DNA of 64,000 nt, taken from NCBI RefSeq assembly GCF_002808045.1, contig NZ_CP025000.1, positions 248,001-312,000 on the forward strand. Direction: 5' to 3'. Position numbers and translations under genes: made by a program. Within the stretch, counting starts at the first letter, position 1, and each line of letters opens with the position of its first letter. Shown one piece after another: positions 22,061-31,306 of this stretch. The DNA comes from Idiomarina sp. X4 (GTDB taxonomy: Bacteria > Pseudomonadota > Gammaproteobacteria > Enterobacterales > Alteromonadaceae). Below the pieces are notes generated by a model. The model saw only the letters and a program-made list of their open reading frames with translations, was not told the origin of the DNA and did no database searches.

Positions 22061-22436
22061 AATCGTCCAATTCGTCCTTCGTTTTACCGTGAGCCGTTGG
22101 CTTACGAGTTTCAGGGTCAATATGAACGAAGACAATATCATCCGCTGTACAGATATTTTGTTTGGTATGCTTATTCCGCACTAAGCACGTAATGGCCAAT
22201 GAGGTGCGCCCGACCGTTTTCACTTCCAGACCGAACTCAACAACGTCGCCCTGAAATGCTGAAGTTTCAAAAGTAATGGCACCAATGTGTTTCGTCACCA
22301 GGCTTTTAGCGCCTAACTGGCAGCTGGCAAAGATGTATGCCTCTTCGTCAATCCACTCCAGAATACGGCCACCAAACAGTGAGCCGGCAAAGTTAAGATC
22401 ATTAGGCATTACTAAACGGCGAGATAAAAAGCGCAT
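22044..22436 (-). CDS. Hotdog-fold acyl-CoA thioesterase (YciA/BFIT-like)
   Basis: A 130-residue hotdog protein that should hydrolyse acyl-CoA to free acid and CoA in the cytoplasm. The block NDLNFAGSLFGGRILEWIDEEAYI is the family core, with the catalytic aspartate in WIDEE, and RTSLAITCLV follows. The ATG at 22436 is chosen because AAAGGAG lies 5 bases upstream; the GTG two codons earlier (22442) overlaps that ribosome site. The exact subfamily and preferred chain length cannot be read from sequence. Confidence 0.88.
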   Translation of the reverse strand: MRFLSRRLVMPNDLNFAGSLFGGRILEWIDEEAYIFASCQLGAKSLVTKHIGAITFETSAFQGDVVEFGLEVKTVGRTSLAITCLVRNKHTKQNICTADDIVFVHIDPETRKPTAHGKTKDELDDFAGSL

Positions 22437-22488
22437 AACCACTCCTTTGTTGAGAACTCTTTCGAGAAGGATATGCGCATATTATAAC

Positions 22489-24717
22489 CTATTGTTCGCC
22501 AATGGTTTGTTGAAAAAATTGGGCGATCATCGAATAGAGATGAATTTTTGTATGACGTCCGTTAATGGAGTGCTTTTTGCCCGGGTAATTCATCATGTCA
22601 AACGCCTGCTCGTTGTCCTGCAACTGCTTGTAAAGTTTGGTGCTGTGCGTGAATAGAACGTTATCATCAGCCATGCCGTGGTACATCAGCAAGTCACCTT
22701 TCAGCCCATCGGCGTATGGAAATACTGAAGCATTTTCATAGTTTTCCCCCTCGCTTGGCATGCCCATAAATCGTTCCGTGTAATGAGTGTCGTACAAGCG
22801 CCAGTCGGTTACCGGGGCTCCGGACACCCCGGCGCTGAAATATTCAGGCGCTTTAAACATCGCCATCAGCGTCATATACCCGCCGTAGCTGTGCCCATAA
22901 ATACCGATACGGCTCCCATCCACATAAGGCAATGACTTAAGGAAAGTCGCTCCGGTTACCTGATCCGTCACTTCCGGTGCGCCCATATTCTTATAAATAG
23001 GTGCCTCGAACGCTTTGCCACGGTTATCCGAGCCCCGGTTGTCTAACATAAAGACAATAAAGCCCTGCTGCGCCATGTACTGAACAAAATGGTTGCCCCA
23101 GCTTTTAGTCACCCGCTGTGCGCCCGGCCCTCCGTATACATAAACCATAACAGGGTATTTTTGGGTTTTATCAAAGTCCGTCGGCTTGGTCATTTTATAA
23201 TACAGCGTTTGTCCGTCTTCAGCCGTTAGCTCGCCGAATTCCGGATAACTCCAGTCTCGCATGTACTTCGCAAGTGGGTGTTTTTTGTCTATGTTGTTTT
23301 CCAAAAGCCACGCCTGACGCTCTCCCGTTGGTCCGTGCAAACTGACTTGTACTGGCTGTTCAGGCGAGGAGAACGTATCAATGTAGCGGTGGAACGTCGA
23401 TGAAAACTCGACGTCGTGCATACCTTCTCGCTCAGTAATCTGCGTTGGGTTATTACTGGAGCCGCTATTTAACTGAGCTCGATACAAATGACGTTCAAGT
23501 GGACTTTTGCGCCGTGCGGTGAAATACAAAATACCAGAGCTTTCATCAACGGCCTCCAGTTCATCGACCATCCAGTCACCTGAAGTGAGCTGACGAATTA
23601 ACGAGCCATCCAGTCGGTACAAGTACAAATGTTTGTACCCGCTGCGCTCCGATGCCCAAATGAAATGGTTGTTATCTTCCAGAAAGTACAGGTCGTTATG
23701 AAGATTAATCCAGGTATCTGAGGTTTCTTCGACCAAGATCTGTTGCTGCTCGGTATTCACATTGAAAAGACGCAAGGCCATATGTTGCTGGTCGCGACTT
23801 TGCCATTGGTAACTCAATCTCTCGCTATCATTTAGCCAATTGACCCGGGCTAAATACCCGTCCCCCAGCTCATCTAAGCCAAGCCATTTAGTACGCTCAT
23901 TTGCCAGGTGGTAAACGCCCAGATCGATATTGACATTATCAGCACCAGCAAATGGATAGCGCTGTTTAATAACCTTCACTTCGTCTGCGTATATTTCGGT
24001 ACGTGTTGCCACAGGCACAGGGCTCTCATCGACCCGGGTTAAGGCAATAGCCGACTCATCGGGCGACCACCAGTAGCCCGTCATGCGCTTCATTTCTTCC
24101 TGGGCAACAAATTCCGCCATACCGTATTTGACTAACCCTCCACCGGCTGTGGTTACCGCCGTTTCTTCTCCGGTATCTAAGTCGATATAAAAAAGGTTTT
24201 GGTTTCTAATAAAAGAGACAAAGTTACCGTGTGGAGACAAGCGAGCATCGGTTTCAAACGCTGCCGTTTCGGTCAAGCGCTCCACCTTGGTGCTTTTCAC
24301 AGAATAATAAAATATGTCGCCGTTGTAAGGAAACAGTATGGCATCGCCATTATATGACCAACTGTACTCGATAATGCCCGTTCCGCTAATACGTTGACGT
24401 TCCCGGCGAGCCTTTTCCTCGTCAGACAACTCTTGCGAGCTGGACGTTAAGTCATTGGCTGCAACCAGTTTCGTATGCTCAGCTTTTTTAATGTCATAAA
24501 GCCATAAATCATAGCGATCCGGATTAGCCTCACTGCCTTTTAAATAAGACAGATAATTATCGCCGGGCGCAAATCGCAATGAACGGGGCTTTTCACCGAC
24601 CAAAGACGGCGCACTAAACAAACGCTCTATTGTAAGTTTTTCGGCAGTTGCCGAAGTACTTAGAACGACACAAAAAACACCAATCAATGTGGTAACAAAA
24701 TGGGATTTAATAGACAA
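22489..24717 (-). CDS. Dipeptidyl-peptidase IV-like serine peptidase (S9B)
   Basis: An exported prolyl-oligopeptidase-family enzyme expected to release N-terminal X-Pro or X-Ala dipeptides from peptides in the periplasm. The N-terminal beta-propeller contains FVAQEEMKRMTGYWWSPDE, whose paired glutamates bind the substrate amino end in DPP IV. The catalytic triad is in GIYGHSYGGYMTL (Ser), MADDNVLF (Asp) and GKKHSI (His). The TTG at 24717, with AAGG 9 bases upstream, starts directly at a signal peptide (MSIKSHFVTTLIGVF) and gives 742 residues. The longest frame reaches a GTG at 24822, but that codon lies in a hairpin and lacks a ribosome site. Confidence 0.9.
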   Translation of the reverse strand: MSIKSHFVTTLIGVFCVVLSTSATAEKLTIERLFSAPSLVGEKPRSLRFAPGDNYLSYLKGSEANPDRYDLWLYDIKKAEHTKLVAANDLTSSSQELSDEEKARRERQRISGTGIIEYSWSYNGDAILFPYNGDIFYYSVKSTKVERLTETAAFETDARLSPHGNFVSFIRNQNLFYIDLDTGEETAVTTAGGGLVKYGMAEFVAQEEMKRMTGYWWSPDESAIALTRVDESPVPVATRTEIYADEVKVIKQRYPFAGADNVNIDLGVYHLANERTKWLGLDELGDGYLARVNWLNDSERLSYQWQSRDQQHMALRLFNVNTEQQQILVEETSDTWINLHNDLYFLEDNNHFIWASERSGYKHLYLYRLDGSLIRQLTSGDWMVDELEAVDESSGILYFTARRKSPLERHLYRAQLNSGSSNNPTQITEREGMHDVEFSSTFHRYIDTFSSPEQPVQVSLHGPTGERQAWLLENNIDKKHPLAKYMRDWSYPEFGELTAEDGQTLYYKMTKPTDFDKTQKYPVMVYVYGGPGAQRVTKSWGNHFVQYMAQQGFIVFMLDNRGSDNRGKAFEAPIYKNMGAPEVTDQVTGATFLKSLPYVDGSRIGIYGHSYGGYMTLMAMFKAPEYFSAGVSGAPVTDWRLYDTHYTERFMGMPSEGENYENASVFPYADGLKGDLLMYHGMADDNVLFTHSTKLYKQLQDNEQAFDMMNYPGKKHSINGRHTKIHLYSMIAQFFQQTIGEQ

Positions 24718-24821
24718 AACAGCGACCTTAAAGTGACTTGTTAAACAGCTGTTAACAATGATAGCAAACTGACGATGAAATGTCGGGGACTGTGCGGTGA
24801 ACTGACGGGAAAATACTGTCA

Positions 24822-24860
24822 CTAGAACACCGCCACTGAAAAACAGTGGCGGTGTTCTAG
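24822..24860. terminator. Perfect 17-base hairpin after the TonB receptor gene
   Basis: CTAGAACACCGCCACTG and its exact complement (24844-24860) flank a five-base A/T loop. The hairpin begins four bases after the receptor stop codon on the minus strand. No continuous T-run follows (TAGTGACAGTATTTT comes after it), so it is an atypical terminator or an mRNA 3'-end stabiliser. Confidence 0.6.
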
Positions 24861-24864
24861 GGCC

Positions 24865-26997
24865 TTAGAAAGTAATAGACACCCCTGCCTGGAATCGACG
24901 CCCCATTACCGGAGCCTCTTCTTTTAAGTAGGAGCTATGCACTAAGCCCAGTTGATTGGTGAGGTTTTCACCTTTCAAATAAAGGGTAGCACCGTAATTT
25001 GCCAACCAGTTCGGATACAGATTGACACGTGCGTTCAACAGGCCGTAAGCATCCGTTTCTGACTCATTCACTGCCACCTTTTCCTGAGAGAAATAACGCG
25101 TGTAACCCAAAGAGCCATCCCAGCTTTGCGCCTGATAGCGAACTTCAGCACCCAGACGTTGCGCAGGAATTCGAGCTAAATTACCACCATCACGCTGTTT
25201 CGCTCGGGTGTAGTCACTAAAGCTGTGTACTGACCAAGCGTCATTTAAACGCCAGTCTAACTCCAGTTCATAGCCATACAACTCTGCATCAACCTGGCTA
25301 AACTGAACAACTTGTAACGCGTCGTCATGGGCATGCTCTTCTTCAGAATGCTCCTCACCCTGATGTTCATCATGGTCATCATCGCCATGAATCTGTTCAC
25401 TGGTTATGCCAACAAAGTCATCATAAATGAAGTCGTCTACACGGTTATAAAACACATTAACGTTGGCGTGGAAGGAGTCAGTTTCATAATGAACGCCAAG
25501 GTCCAGGTTGTTTGAGCGCTCCGTTTCAATACGGTGCTCTGCCGCTTCAATGTGATATTCACCCGAGGCTTCTTCATGCAGCTCATAACCAAGCCCTAAC
25601 TCATAAGTCCGAGTCGCAAAATGGTTTCCGTTGGAAAACACTTCCGTGCCGCTCGGGGCTCGCTCAGCATGACTCAAGTTAACGGATACAGATGTGTGCT
25701 TATCAAAGTGATACAAGTAGCCTGCCGAGGCAGAAACCGCACTGAAGGTATCAAGTTTCCAGTCTTCGCTGGCTAACGCTGTACGCTCATAACGCGCACC
25801 TAAATCAACATGGTGATCACCAAACTCCTGCTCAACAACCCAGAACCCCCCTTGAGTTCTGCGAGTCGTATCCGGCGTAAACGCCTCTTCGCCCAGCGCC
25901 GACTTGTCACTGATATCCCACTGCCAGCCTATAGCACCAGCCCAGCCCGCTAACTCTTGGTGACGTGCCGTTAAGCGAACTTCTTTCTGCTGATTTTCAA
26001 ACTGGGTTGCGACAAAATCTTCTTCGATTTCCTGATGTTGATAATCAGTAAGAGCGCCTCGAAAATCCACTTGCTCAATACCGCTGAAAGGGTTTCTCCA
26101 CTGACCAGCTAACTGAACGCGATCTTGCTCTAGATTTGCGTAAGGACCATGCGCTTCATGGGTCGCTTCTTCATGAACTTCTTCATCAGCATGCTCTTCC
26201 TCAGGATGACCATGTCCAGGAATACCATAATCCTGCGTAAGTCCTTGATAAGAAATACCAAAAAAACCGCTATCAAATTGATAACTCACACCCAGCGTGC
26301 CACCTTGAGCTTCAACAAAACTGTTTTCAACGGAGTCAACGCGCTCGCCTTCATCATTGATAAAGGACGCCGTTTGATAGTCACCCGCATCTCGTACAAA
26401 CGCATCAGAATAAAGCGCCCAGGTGCCATTACCTACTTGTAGGTCGTACGATGCTTCTTTGTTGTCATTATTTGACGACAACGAGCCATTCACATTACCT
26501 TGCAACCCATAAATCGGTTCGCTCGGAATACGGTTATCGACGACATTAATAACCCCGCCAATAGCACCACTACCGTATAGAAGCGTTGCCGGCCCACGTA
26601 GAACCTCTATTTGTTCAGCCGTGCTGGTTTCGGTTGTCACTGCATGGTCCGGACTTCCGCGGGATACATCACCGGTGTCTAATCCATTTTGGGTGATTTT
26701 CACACGAGGACCACCAAGCCCTCGCACAATAGGACTCCCGGCCACATTCGCAAAATGCGTATTGTTAATTCCGGGTTCGGACGACAAGGTCTCACCTAAA
26801 CTGTGTGCGTGTTTTTGTTTAAGCTCATCACCCGAAATAATACTGACTGGCTGAGCCGACTCTAATGCAGTTTTGCCCAGCGGGTTAGCCGTTATGGTGA
26901 TCACCTCGGTGGGGTCCGGATGCTCATGTTCCTGCTCTTGCGCCAATGCCGTCGATGAAACAGCGAGAATAGCGAGTGTTAAAGTATTCAACTTCAT
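24865..26997 (-). CDS. znuD: His-rich TonB-dependent receptor, probable zinc uptake (ZnuD-like)
   Basis: A 710-residue outer-membrane receptor. A signal peptide ends at ALA-Q (19/20); the plug domain runs to about 155 with LRGPATLLYGSGAIGGVINVVD (last plug motif), followed by a 22-strand-type barrel ending in phenylalanine. Two loops are packed with His, Glu and Asp: residues 262-283 and about 533-557, plus HEHPD near the mature N-terminus. Such loops bind zinc in neisserial ZnuD. A near-perfect Zur box overlaps its promoter, which supports zinc as the substrate. It is divergent from the M28 peptidase gene. Receptor call certain; zinc specificity inferred. Confidence 0.85.
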   Translation of the reverse strand: MKLNTLTLAILAVSSTALAQEQEHEHPDPTEVITITANPLGKTALESAQPVSIISGDELKQKHAHSLGETLSSEPGINNTHFANVAGSPIVRGLGGPRVKITQNGLDTGDVSRGSPDHAVTTETSTAEQIEVLRGPATLLYGSGAIGGVINVVDNRIPSEPIYGLQGNVNGSLSSNNDNKEASYDLQVGNGTWALYSDAFVRDAGDYQTASFINDEGERVDSVENSFVEAQGGTLGVSYQFDSGFFGISYQGLTQDYGIPGHGHPEEEHADEEVHEEATHEAHGPYANLEQDRVQLAGQWRNPFSGIEQVDFRGALTDYQHQEIEEDFVATQFENQQKEVRLTARHQELAGWAGAIGWQWDISDKSALGEEAFTPDTTRRTQGGFWVVEQEFGDHHVDLGARYERTALASEDWKLDTFSAVSASAGYLYHFDKHTSVSVNLSHAERAPSGTEVFSNGNHFATRTYELGLGYELHEEASGEYHIEAAEHRIETERSNNLDLGVHYETDSFHANVNVFYNRVDDFIYDDFVGITSEQIHGDDDHDEHQGEEHSEEEHAHDDALQVVQFSQVDAELYGYELELDWRLNDAWSVHSFSDYTRAKQRDGGNLARIPAQRLGAEVRYQAQSWDGSLGYTRYFSQEKVAVNESETDAYGLLNARVNLYPNWLANYGATLYLKGENLTNQLGLVHSSYLKEEAPVMGRRFQAGVSITF

Positions 26998-27015
26998 GAC
27001 AAACTGCCCTTCTTG

Positions 27016-27038
27016 ATTGTGTTATATTATAACATTAC
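27016..27038. promoter_or_regulatory. Zur box in the TonB receptor promoter
   Basis: TGTTATA-T-TATAACA (27020-27034) is a perfect seven-base palindrome around one central base, matching the gammaproteobacterial Zur consensus core TGTTATANTATAACA. On the minus strand the box includes a TATAAT that can serve as -10, 19-24 bases or so from the receptor ATG, so bound Zur would block the promoter when zinc is ample. It may also affect the divergent M28 gene. Confidence 0.85.
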
Positions 27039-27151
27039 GTAAGTCAGGAACATTTTGCAACACTCTTTTGCTGACAATCTATGGTTGAATAGTGCTCGCT
27101 CAGGTACAATCAATCCGATTCTCGAGAACAACTACAATCAGAGGACAGCTC

Positions 27152-28798
27152 ATGAAACTTTCTCGCATCCTTGCACCCGTGGCGCTTAGCGTATTTGTTG
27201 CCGCTTGTGGAGCACCGGAAACTCAGTCGCAAACCGTTGATGTCAGCGCCAAAGAAGCCAACATTCGCTCACACCTCGAGTTTTTGGCTGACGACGATCT
27301 TAAAGGCCGCCAAACTGGCAGCGAAGGCCATGAAATAGCATCTAATTACATTGTGTCTGAATTCAAACGTTTGGGTTTAGAACCTGCCGGTGATGACGGC
27401 ACTTATTACCAACGCATACCGTTTCGCAAAAGCACATTAAAAGAAAACAGTGCGTCAATGACCTACGAAGTAAACGGTGAAACCGTAGAGTTCGATTTCC
27501 CGAAAGAGTTTATTACCGGTCCAAGTCATTACAGCGAACAAGATCAAGTATCTGCACCGCTGGTTTTTGTTGGTTACGGTATGGAAGCGCCTGAGTTTGG
27601 TCTTAATGACTACGAAGGTTTAAACGTTGAAGGTAAAATTGTTGTCATGTTAACGGGCCGCCCAGAGTTTCTGCCAAGTGAAGAAGGCGCTCATTTGTCT
27701 AACATTAAATCGGACATCGCTCGTGAGAAAGGCGCTATTGGTATTATTACTCTACACACGCCGGTACGTGAAGAAGTCCGTAAATACGAAACCAGCGTTT
27801 ACTACACCAAAACCCCGCGCATGACTTGGCTAGGTCCAAATGGTCTTCCTAAAGGCCAGGAACAGCAAATTAGCGGAACCGCATACTTAGACGACGAACC
27901 TGCAAAACGTTTGTTTGCCAATGCGCCAACTGAGTTAGAAACTATTTTCACCCAAATTCAGGAAGATCCGGATTTTTCACCGAAAGGTTTCGATCTGGAA
28001 GGTAAAGTGACGTTAAAGCGTGAGTCTCGCCATGAAGAGATTAGCAGTCCTAATGTCGCCGCTGTTTTGCCTGGCTCTGACGAAAAGCTGAAAGACGAAT
28101 ACGTTCTTTACACCGCGCACTCTGACCACATTGGTGTGATTAAAGACATGAGCCGCGAAGACAACATTAACAACGGAGCGATGGATAACGCGAGCGGCGT
28201 TTCCGTTATGCTGGAAACCGCACGCTTGTTTGTTGAGTCAGACAAGGAGTTTAAGCGTTCGATCATGTTTCTTGCGGTAACGGCTGAAGAGAAAGGTTTA
28301 TTAGGCGCAGACTACTTCGCTAATAACCCAACCGTTCCTTTAAATAGTATCGTCGCTAACGTGAATCTGGATATGCCAGTATTACTTTATGACTTTGCTG
28401 ACGTTGTTGCCTTCGGGGCATCACATTCAACCCTAGGCGAAACGGTCAGTAAAGCAGCGAAGAAGTACGACACAACTCAAAGTCCTGATCCAATGCCTGA
28501 GCAGGCGATTTTCACACGCTCCGACCACTACACTCTGGTTAAGAAAGGCATTCCTGCTGTGTTCTTAATGACCGGCTTTAATTCTCGTACCGAGGGTGAA
28601 GACGGTGGCGAAGTTTGGGGGAAATTCTTTGCTGAACATTACCATAAGCCAAGTGACGGCCTAAACTTAGACATTAACTACGAAGCCGGTGCGCGCTTTA
28701 CCAATATCAACTTTGCTATTGGTGAAGAAATTGCTAATGCCGCACAGCGTCCACAATGGTTGGAAGCCTCATTCTTTGGAAAGCAGTTTAACGACTGA
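27152..28798 (+). CDS. M28 family zinc metallopeptidase lipoprotein with PA domain
   Basis: A 548-residue exported lipoprotein: the signal peptide ends in the lipobox FVAAC-G. A PA-type insert (about 120-230) interrupts the N-terminal part; the M28 core shows the zinc-site blocks YTAHSDHIGV, NNGAMDNASGV, TAEEKGLLG and a late SDHYTL. The family includes aminopeptidases acting on released peptides. The ATG at 27152, preceded by GAGGACAG, begins the signal sequence; the upstream in-frame extension to 27092 has no ribosome site and would bury the signal. A good terminator follows. Confidence 0.9.
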   Translation: MKLSRILAPVALSVFVAACGAPETQSQTVDVSAKEANIRSHLEFLADDDLKGRQTGSEGHEIASNYIVSEFKRLGLEPAGDDGTYYQRIPFRKSTLKENSASMTYEVNGETVEFDFPKEFITGPSHYSEQDQVSAPLVFVGYGMEAPEFGLNDYEGLNVEGKIVVMLTGRPEFLPSEEGAHLSNIKSDIAREKGAIGIITLHTPVREEVRKYETSVYYTKTPRMTWLGPNGLPKGQEQQISGTAYLDDEPAKRLFANAPTELETIFTQIQEDPDFSPKGFDLEGKVTLKRESRHEEISSPNVAAVLPGSDEKLKDEYVLYTAHSDHIGVIKDMSREDNINNGAMDNASGVSVMLETARLFVESDKEFKRSIMFLAVTAEEKGLLGADYFANNPTVPLNSIVANVNLDMPVLLYDFADVVAFGASHSTLGETVSKAAKKYDTTQSPDPMPEQAIFTRSDHYTLVKKGIPAVFLMTGFNSRTEGEDGGEVWGKFFAEHYHKPSDGLNLDINYEAGARFTNINFAIGEEIANAAQRPQWLEASFFGKQFND

Positions 28799-28817
28799 GA
28801 CGTCTAGAATAGTGAGT

Positions 28818-28850
28818 AAAAGGGGGCTGTTTAGCTCCCTTTTCTTTTTT
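28818..28850 (+). terminator. Rho-independent terminator of the M28 peptidase gene
   Basis: AAAAGGGGGC (28818-28827) pairs with GCTCCCTTTT (28834-28843) through ten pairs including one G-T, with a six-base loop, followed by CTTTTTT. Confidence 0.85.
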
Positions 28851-28917
28851 AGGTTCACAAAACTGTCACTAAACCACCTTACAGTCAGGCTTACAGGTAA
28901 AACTTGGAGCTTGTACT

Positions 28918-30621
28918 ATGTTATCCGTCGAACAGGTCGTTAATAAAAAACTCCCCAATTTAAAAAAGACACCATGGCTGGAAAAGTCGGCGACGTGGTT
29001 TTTGCGCCACCTGTTACATGAAAAAGATATTCAACAATTTGCCAATAGCCTACCACCGCTTGATGGCATCGATTTTGTTGAGCACGTACTGGATTATTTT
29101 AATTTCAGCTATTCCTATGCTGCAAAAGCTCTCGATAATATTCCGACCACGGGTCGTCTCGTCATTATCGCAAACCATCCTATTGGCTCGCTAGACGGCC
29201 TGGCGCTATTAAAGTTAGTGAGCGAAGTACGCAACGATGTCAAAATTGTGGCGAACGACTGGTTAACAGAACTAGAGCCTCTCAAGCCGATGTTACTGCC
29301 TGTTAATGTATTTGGCGAAAAGCCACAACCGAGTGATCTCAGAAATATTCGGGAGTACCTGCATAGTGAAGGCTGCGTCATTATTTTTCCCGCTGGTGAG
29401 GTTTCCCGATTACGCCCTAACGGCATTAAGGATACACGCTGGGCAGCAGGCTTTCTGAAAATAGCTAAGTCAACACAAAGCGATATTCTGCCCATTCGTC
29501 TGAGTGCTCATAATTCAGCCTGGTTTTACACCGCGTCAATGGTTTATAAACCATTAGCAACGGCCTTGTTAGTTAAAGAAATGTTTCGGCAACAGAAAAA
29601 ACAGGTCCACTGTGACATCGGAGAGAAAATTCCGTTATCCGCTTTTAATCAGCCAACTATAAATTTAAATCAACAAGTTAAGTTATTTAAAAAACACCTT
29701 TACCGAGTCGGCTCTACAAAGCCCACTATTTATCCCACCCAAACCGCGATTGCCCGACCGGAGCCAAGGCAGCCACTAAAAGCGGCCATTGAATCCTGTG
29801 AGCTTTTAGGTAAAACCCATTGTGGGAAAAAAATTTACCTATACGAATTCAGCGGAAGTTCTCCTATTTTAAGAGAAATCGGTCGCTTGCGGGAAGTTGC
29901 TTTTCGAACCGTTGGTGAGGGCACCTGGAATCGGCGCGATCTTGATGAATACGATACCTGGTACATGCATTTAATCTTGTGGGATCCGGACGATCTCGAA
30001 ATTGCGGGGGCTTACCGTCTCGGTGACTGCCGGCAGATTATCCAAAATAAAGGTTGTGACGGCTTATACACCAACAGCTTTTATCGCTTTGAAGAGGGTA
30101 TGAAACTCATTTTCGAAGAAGGACTAGAACTAGGGCGTTCTTTTGTTCAGCCTCGCTACTGGGGGAAGCGAAGCTTAGAATACTTGTGGGTTGGTATAGG
30201 CGCCCTACTTCGTAAGCATCCCCGTTATCGCTACTTGTTTGGCTCAGTCAGTATCAGCAATGCACTGCCTAAAAGTGCTCAGGCTGCTTTGGTTGGTTTT
30301 TACTCAGCACACTTCCCGCCGATTAAGCCTCTGGCAACCGCTAATATTCTTTACCAGTCCACTCAAGAGTCAACGACGCCTGGGTTCTCTGGTGACAACT
30401 ATTCGGACGAATTCTCACAGCTAAAAACGTATTTAGCGAATATGGGAGTTTCCATACCAACGATGTACAAACAGTATTCTGAATTATGCGAAGCCGGTGG
30501 GGTTCAGTTTTTAACCTTTGGTATTGATCCGGACTTTAATAATTCCATAGACGGTTTTGTTCTAGTAGACATACACAAACTTAAAGAGAAAAAACGGAAA
30601 CGCTATCTGGAAACCCGATAG
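28918..30621 (+). CDS. olsF: Two-domain acyltransferase, ornithine-lipid synthase OlsF-like
   Basis: A 567-residue protein joining two acyltransferases. The N-terminal half is PlsC-like with NHPIGSLDG (86-94) and FPAGEVSR (157-164). The C-terminal half is a GNAT-like N-acyltransferase resembling OlsB, with LREVAFRTVGEGTWN and a YFGxV-like YLFGSVSISN. This layout matches OlsF of Serratia and Flavobacterium, which makes ornithine lipid from ornithine in two acylations at the inner membrane. A TTGGAGC lies about 8 bases before the ATG. The headgroup amino acid cannot be settled from sequence. The 3' end overlaps convergent lpxH by 19 bases. Confidence 0.82.
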   Translation: MLSVEQVVNKKLPNLKKTPWLEKSATWFLRHLLHEKDIQQFANSLPPLDGIDFVEHVLDYFNFSYSYAAKALDNIPTTGRLVIIANHPIGSLDGLALLKLVSEVRNDVKIVANDWLTELEPLKPMLLPVNVFGEKPQPSDLRNIREYLHSEGCVIIFPAGEVSRLRPNGIKDTRWAAGFLKIAKSTQSDILPIRLSAHNSAWFYTASMVYKPLATALLVKEMFRQQKKQVHCDIGEKIPLSAFNQPTINLNQQVKLFKKHLYRVGSTKPTIYPTQTAIARPEPRQPLKAAIESCELLGKTHCGKKIYLYEFSGSSPILREIGRLREVAFRTVGEGTWNRRDLDEYDTWYMHLILWDPDDLEIAGAYRLGDCRQIIQNKGCDGLYTNSFYRFEEGMKLIFEEGLELGRSFVQPRYWGKRSLEYLWVGIGALLRKHPRYRYLFGSVSISNALPKSAQAALVGFYSAHFPPIKPLATANILYQSTQESTTPGFSGDNYSDEFSQLKTYLANMGVSIPTMYKQYSELCEAGGVQFLTFGIDPDFNNSIDGFVLVDIHKLKEKKRKRYLETR

Positions 30622-31304
30622 ACACTGGCCTGGGTGTACCAGTCGCCTAACACAACACGTTTTGCCGGCGTGCCATCGTTAAGCTTAAAGCTATGTATTG
30701 CGGGGCGATGAGTATGCCCGTGAATAAGCTCGTTTACTTGGTGCTTTTCCATAACATCAAGCACTGCTGGGTGTTGTGCATCCATTTGGTAAAGCCGCTC
30801 AGGCGTCAATTGAGGACGCTGGCTGTTTGAGCTTTGCCTTAATTTATTGGCAATACGCATACGCCAGGCCAAAGGTAAGCGTCGTAACAAACCTGTCACT
30901 ATCGGATTCTGAATGAAGCGCCGATATCGCAAATAGCCTTTATCTAACGTACACAGTGTATCACCGTGCATCAGTAAAACACGTTCGCCATAAAGGTTTA
31001 TTACCGTTTCGTCTGGCAGTAACGTCATACCTGTTTCAGTGGCAAAACGCTCGCCAACCATAAAGTCTCTATTGCCCGCCATGAAATAAACTTTCACGCC
31101 AGAATCGCTGAGTTGTTTCAGTTGCGACTTTATTTGAAAAGCAAAGTCACTGGAGTCGTCATCGCCAAGCCACGCATCGAATAAGTCGCCTAAAATATAC
31201 AAGGCGTCTAAGTCTGTGCTTTGCGCACAGAAGTTCGCAAAGGCGTCCAGAATATCCGGACGCCCGGGACTTAAATGTAAGTCTGCGATAAACGCCGTTG
31301 TCAT
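30603..31304 (-). CDS. lpxH: UDP-2,3-diacylglucosamine diphosphatase
   Basis: Peripheral membrane calcineurin-like phosphoesterase that makes lipid X in lipid A synthesis. It has 233 residues (E. coli 240). All metal motifs are seen: FIADLHL (D8, H10), ILGDLFD (D40), AGNRDFMVG, LMHGDT and HGHTHRP. The gene begins 2 bases after the ppiB stop, an arrangement shared with other gammaproteobacteria, and cysS lies on the other side of ppiB. Confidence 0.96.
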   Translation of the reverse strand: MTTAFIADLHLSPGRPDILDAFANFCAQSTDLDALYILGDLFDAWLGDDDSSDFAFQIKSQLKQLSDSGVKVYFMAGNRDFMVGERFATETGMTLLPDETVINLYGERVLLMHGDTLCTLDKGYLRYRRFIQNPIVTGLLRRLPLAWRMRIANKLRQSSNSQRPQLTPERLYQMDAQHPAVLDVMEKHQVNELIHGHTHRPAIHSFKLNDGTPAKRVVLGDWYTQASVYRVSR

Positions 31305-31306
31305 TG

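Noticed and set aside
24717..24822. N-terminal extension of the S9 peptidase to GTG 24822
   Set aside because: The GTG is in a 17-base hairpin with no ribosome site, and the extension would place the signal peptide 35 residues inside.
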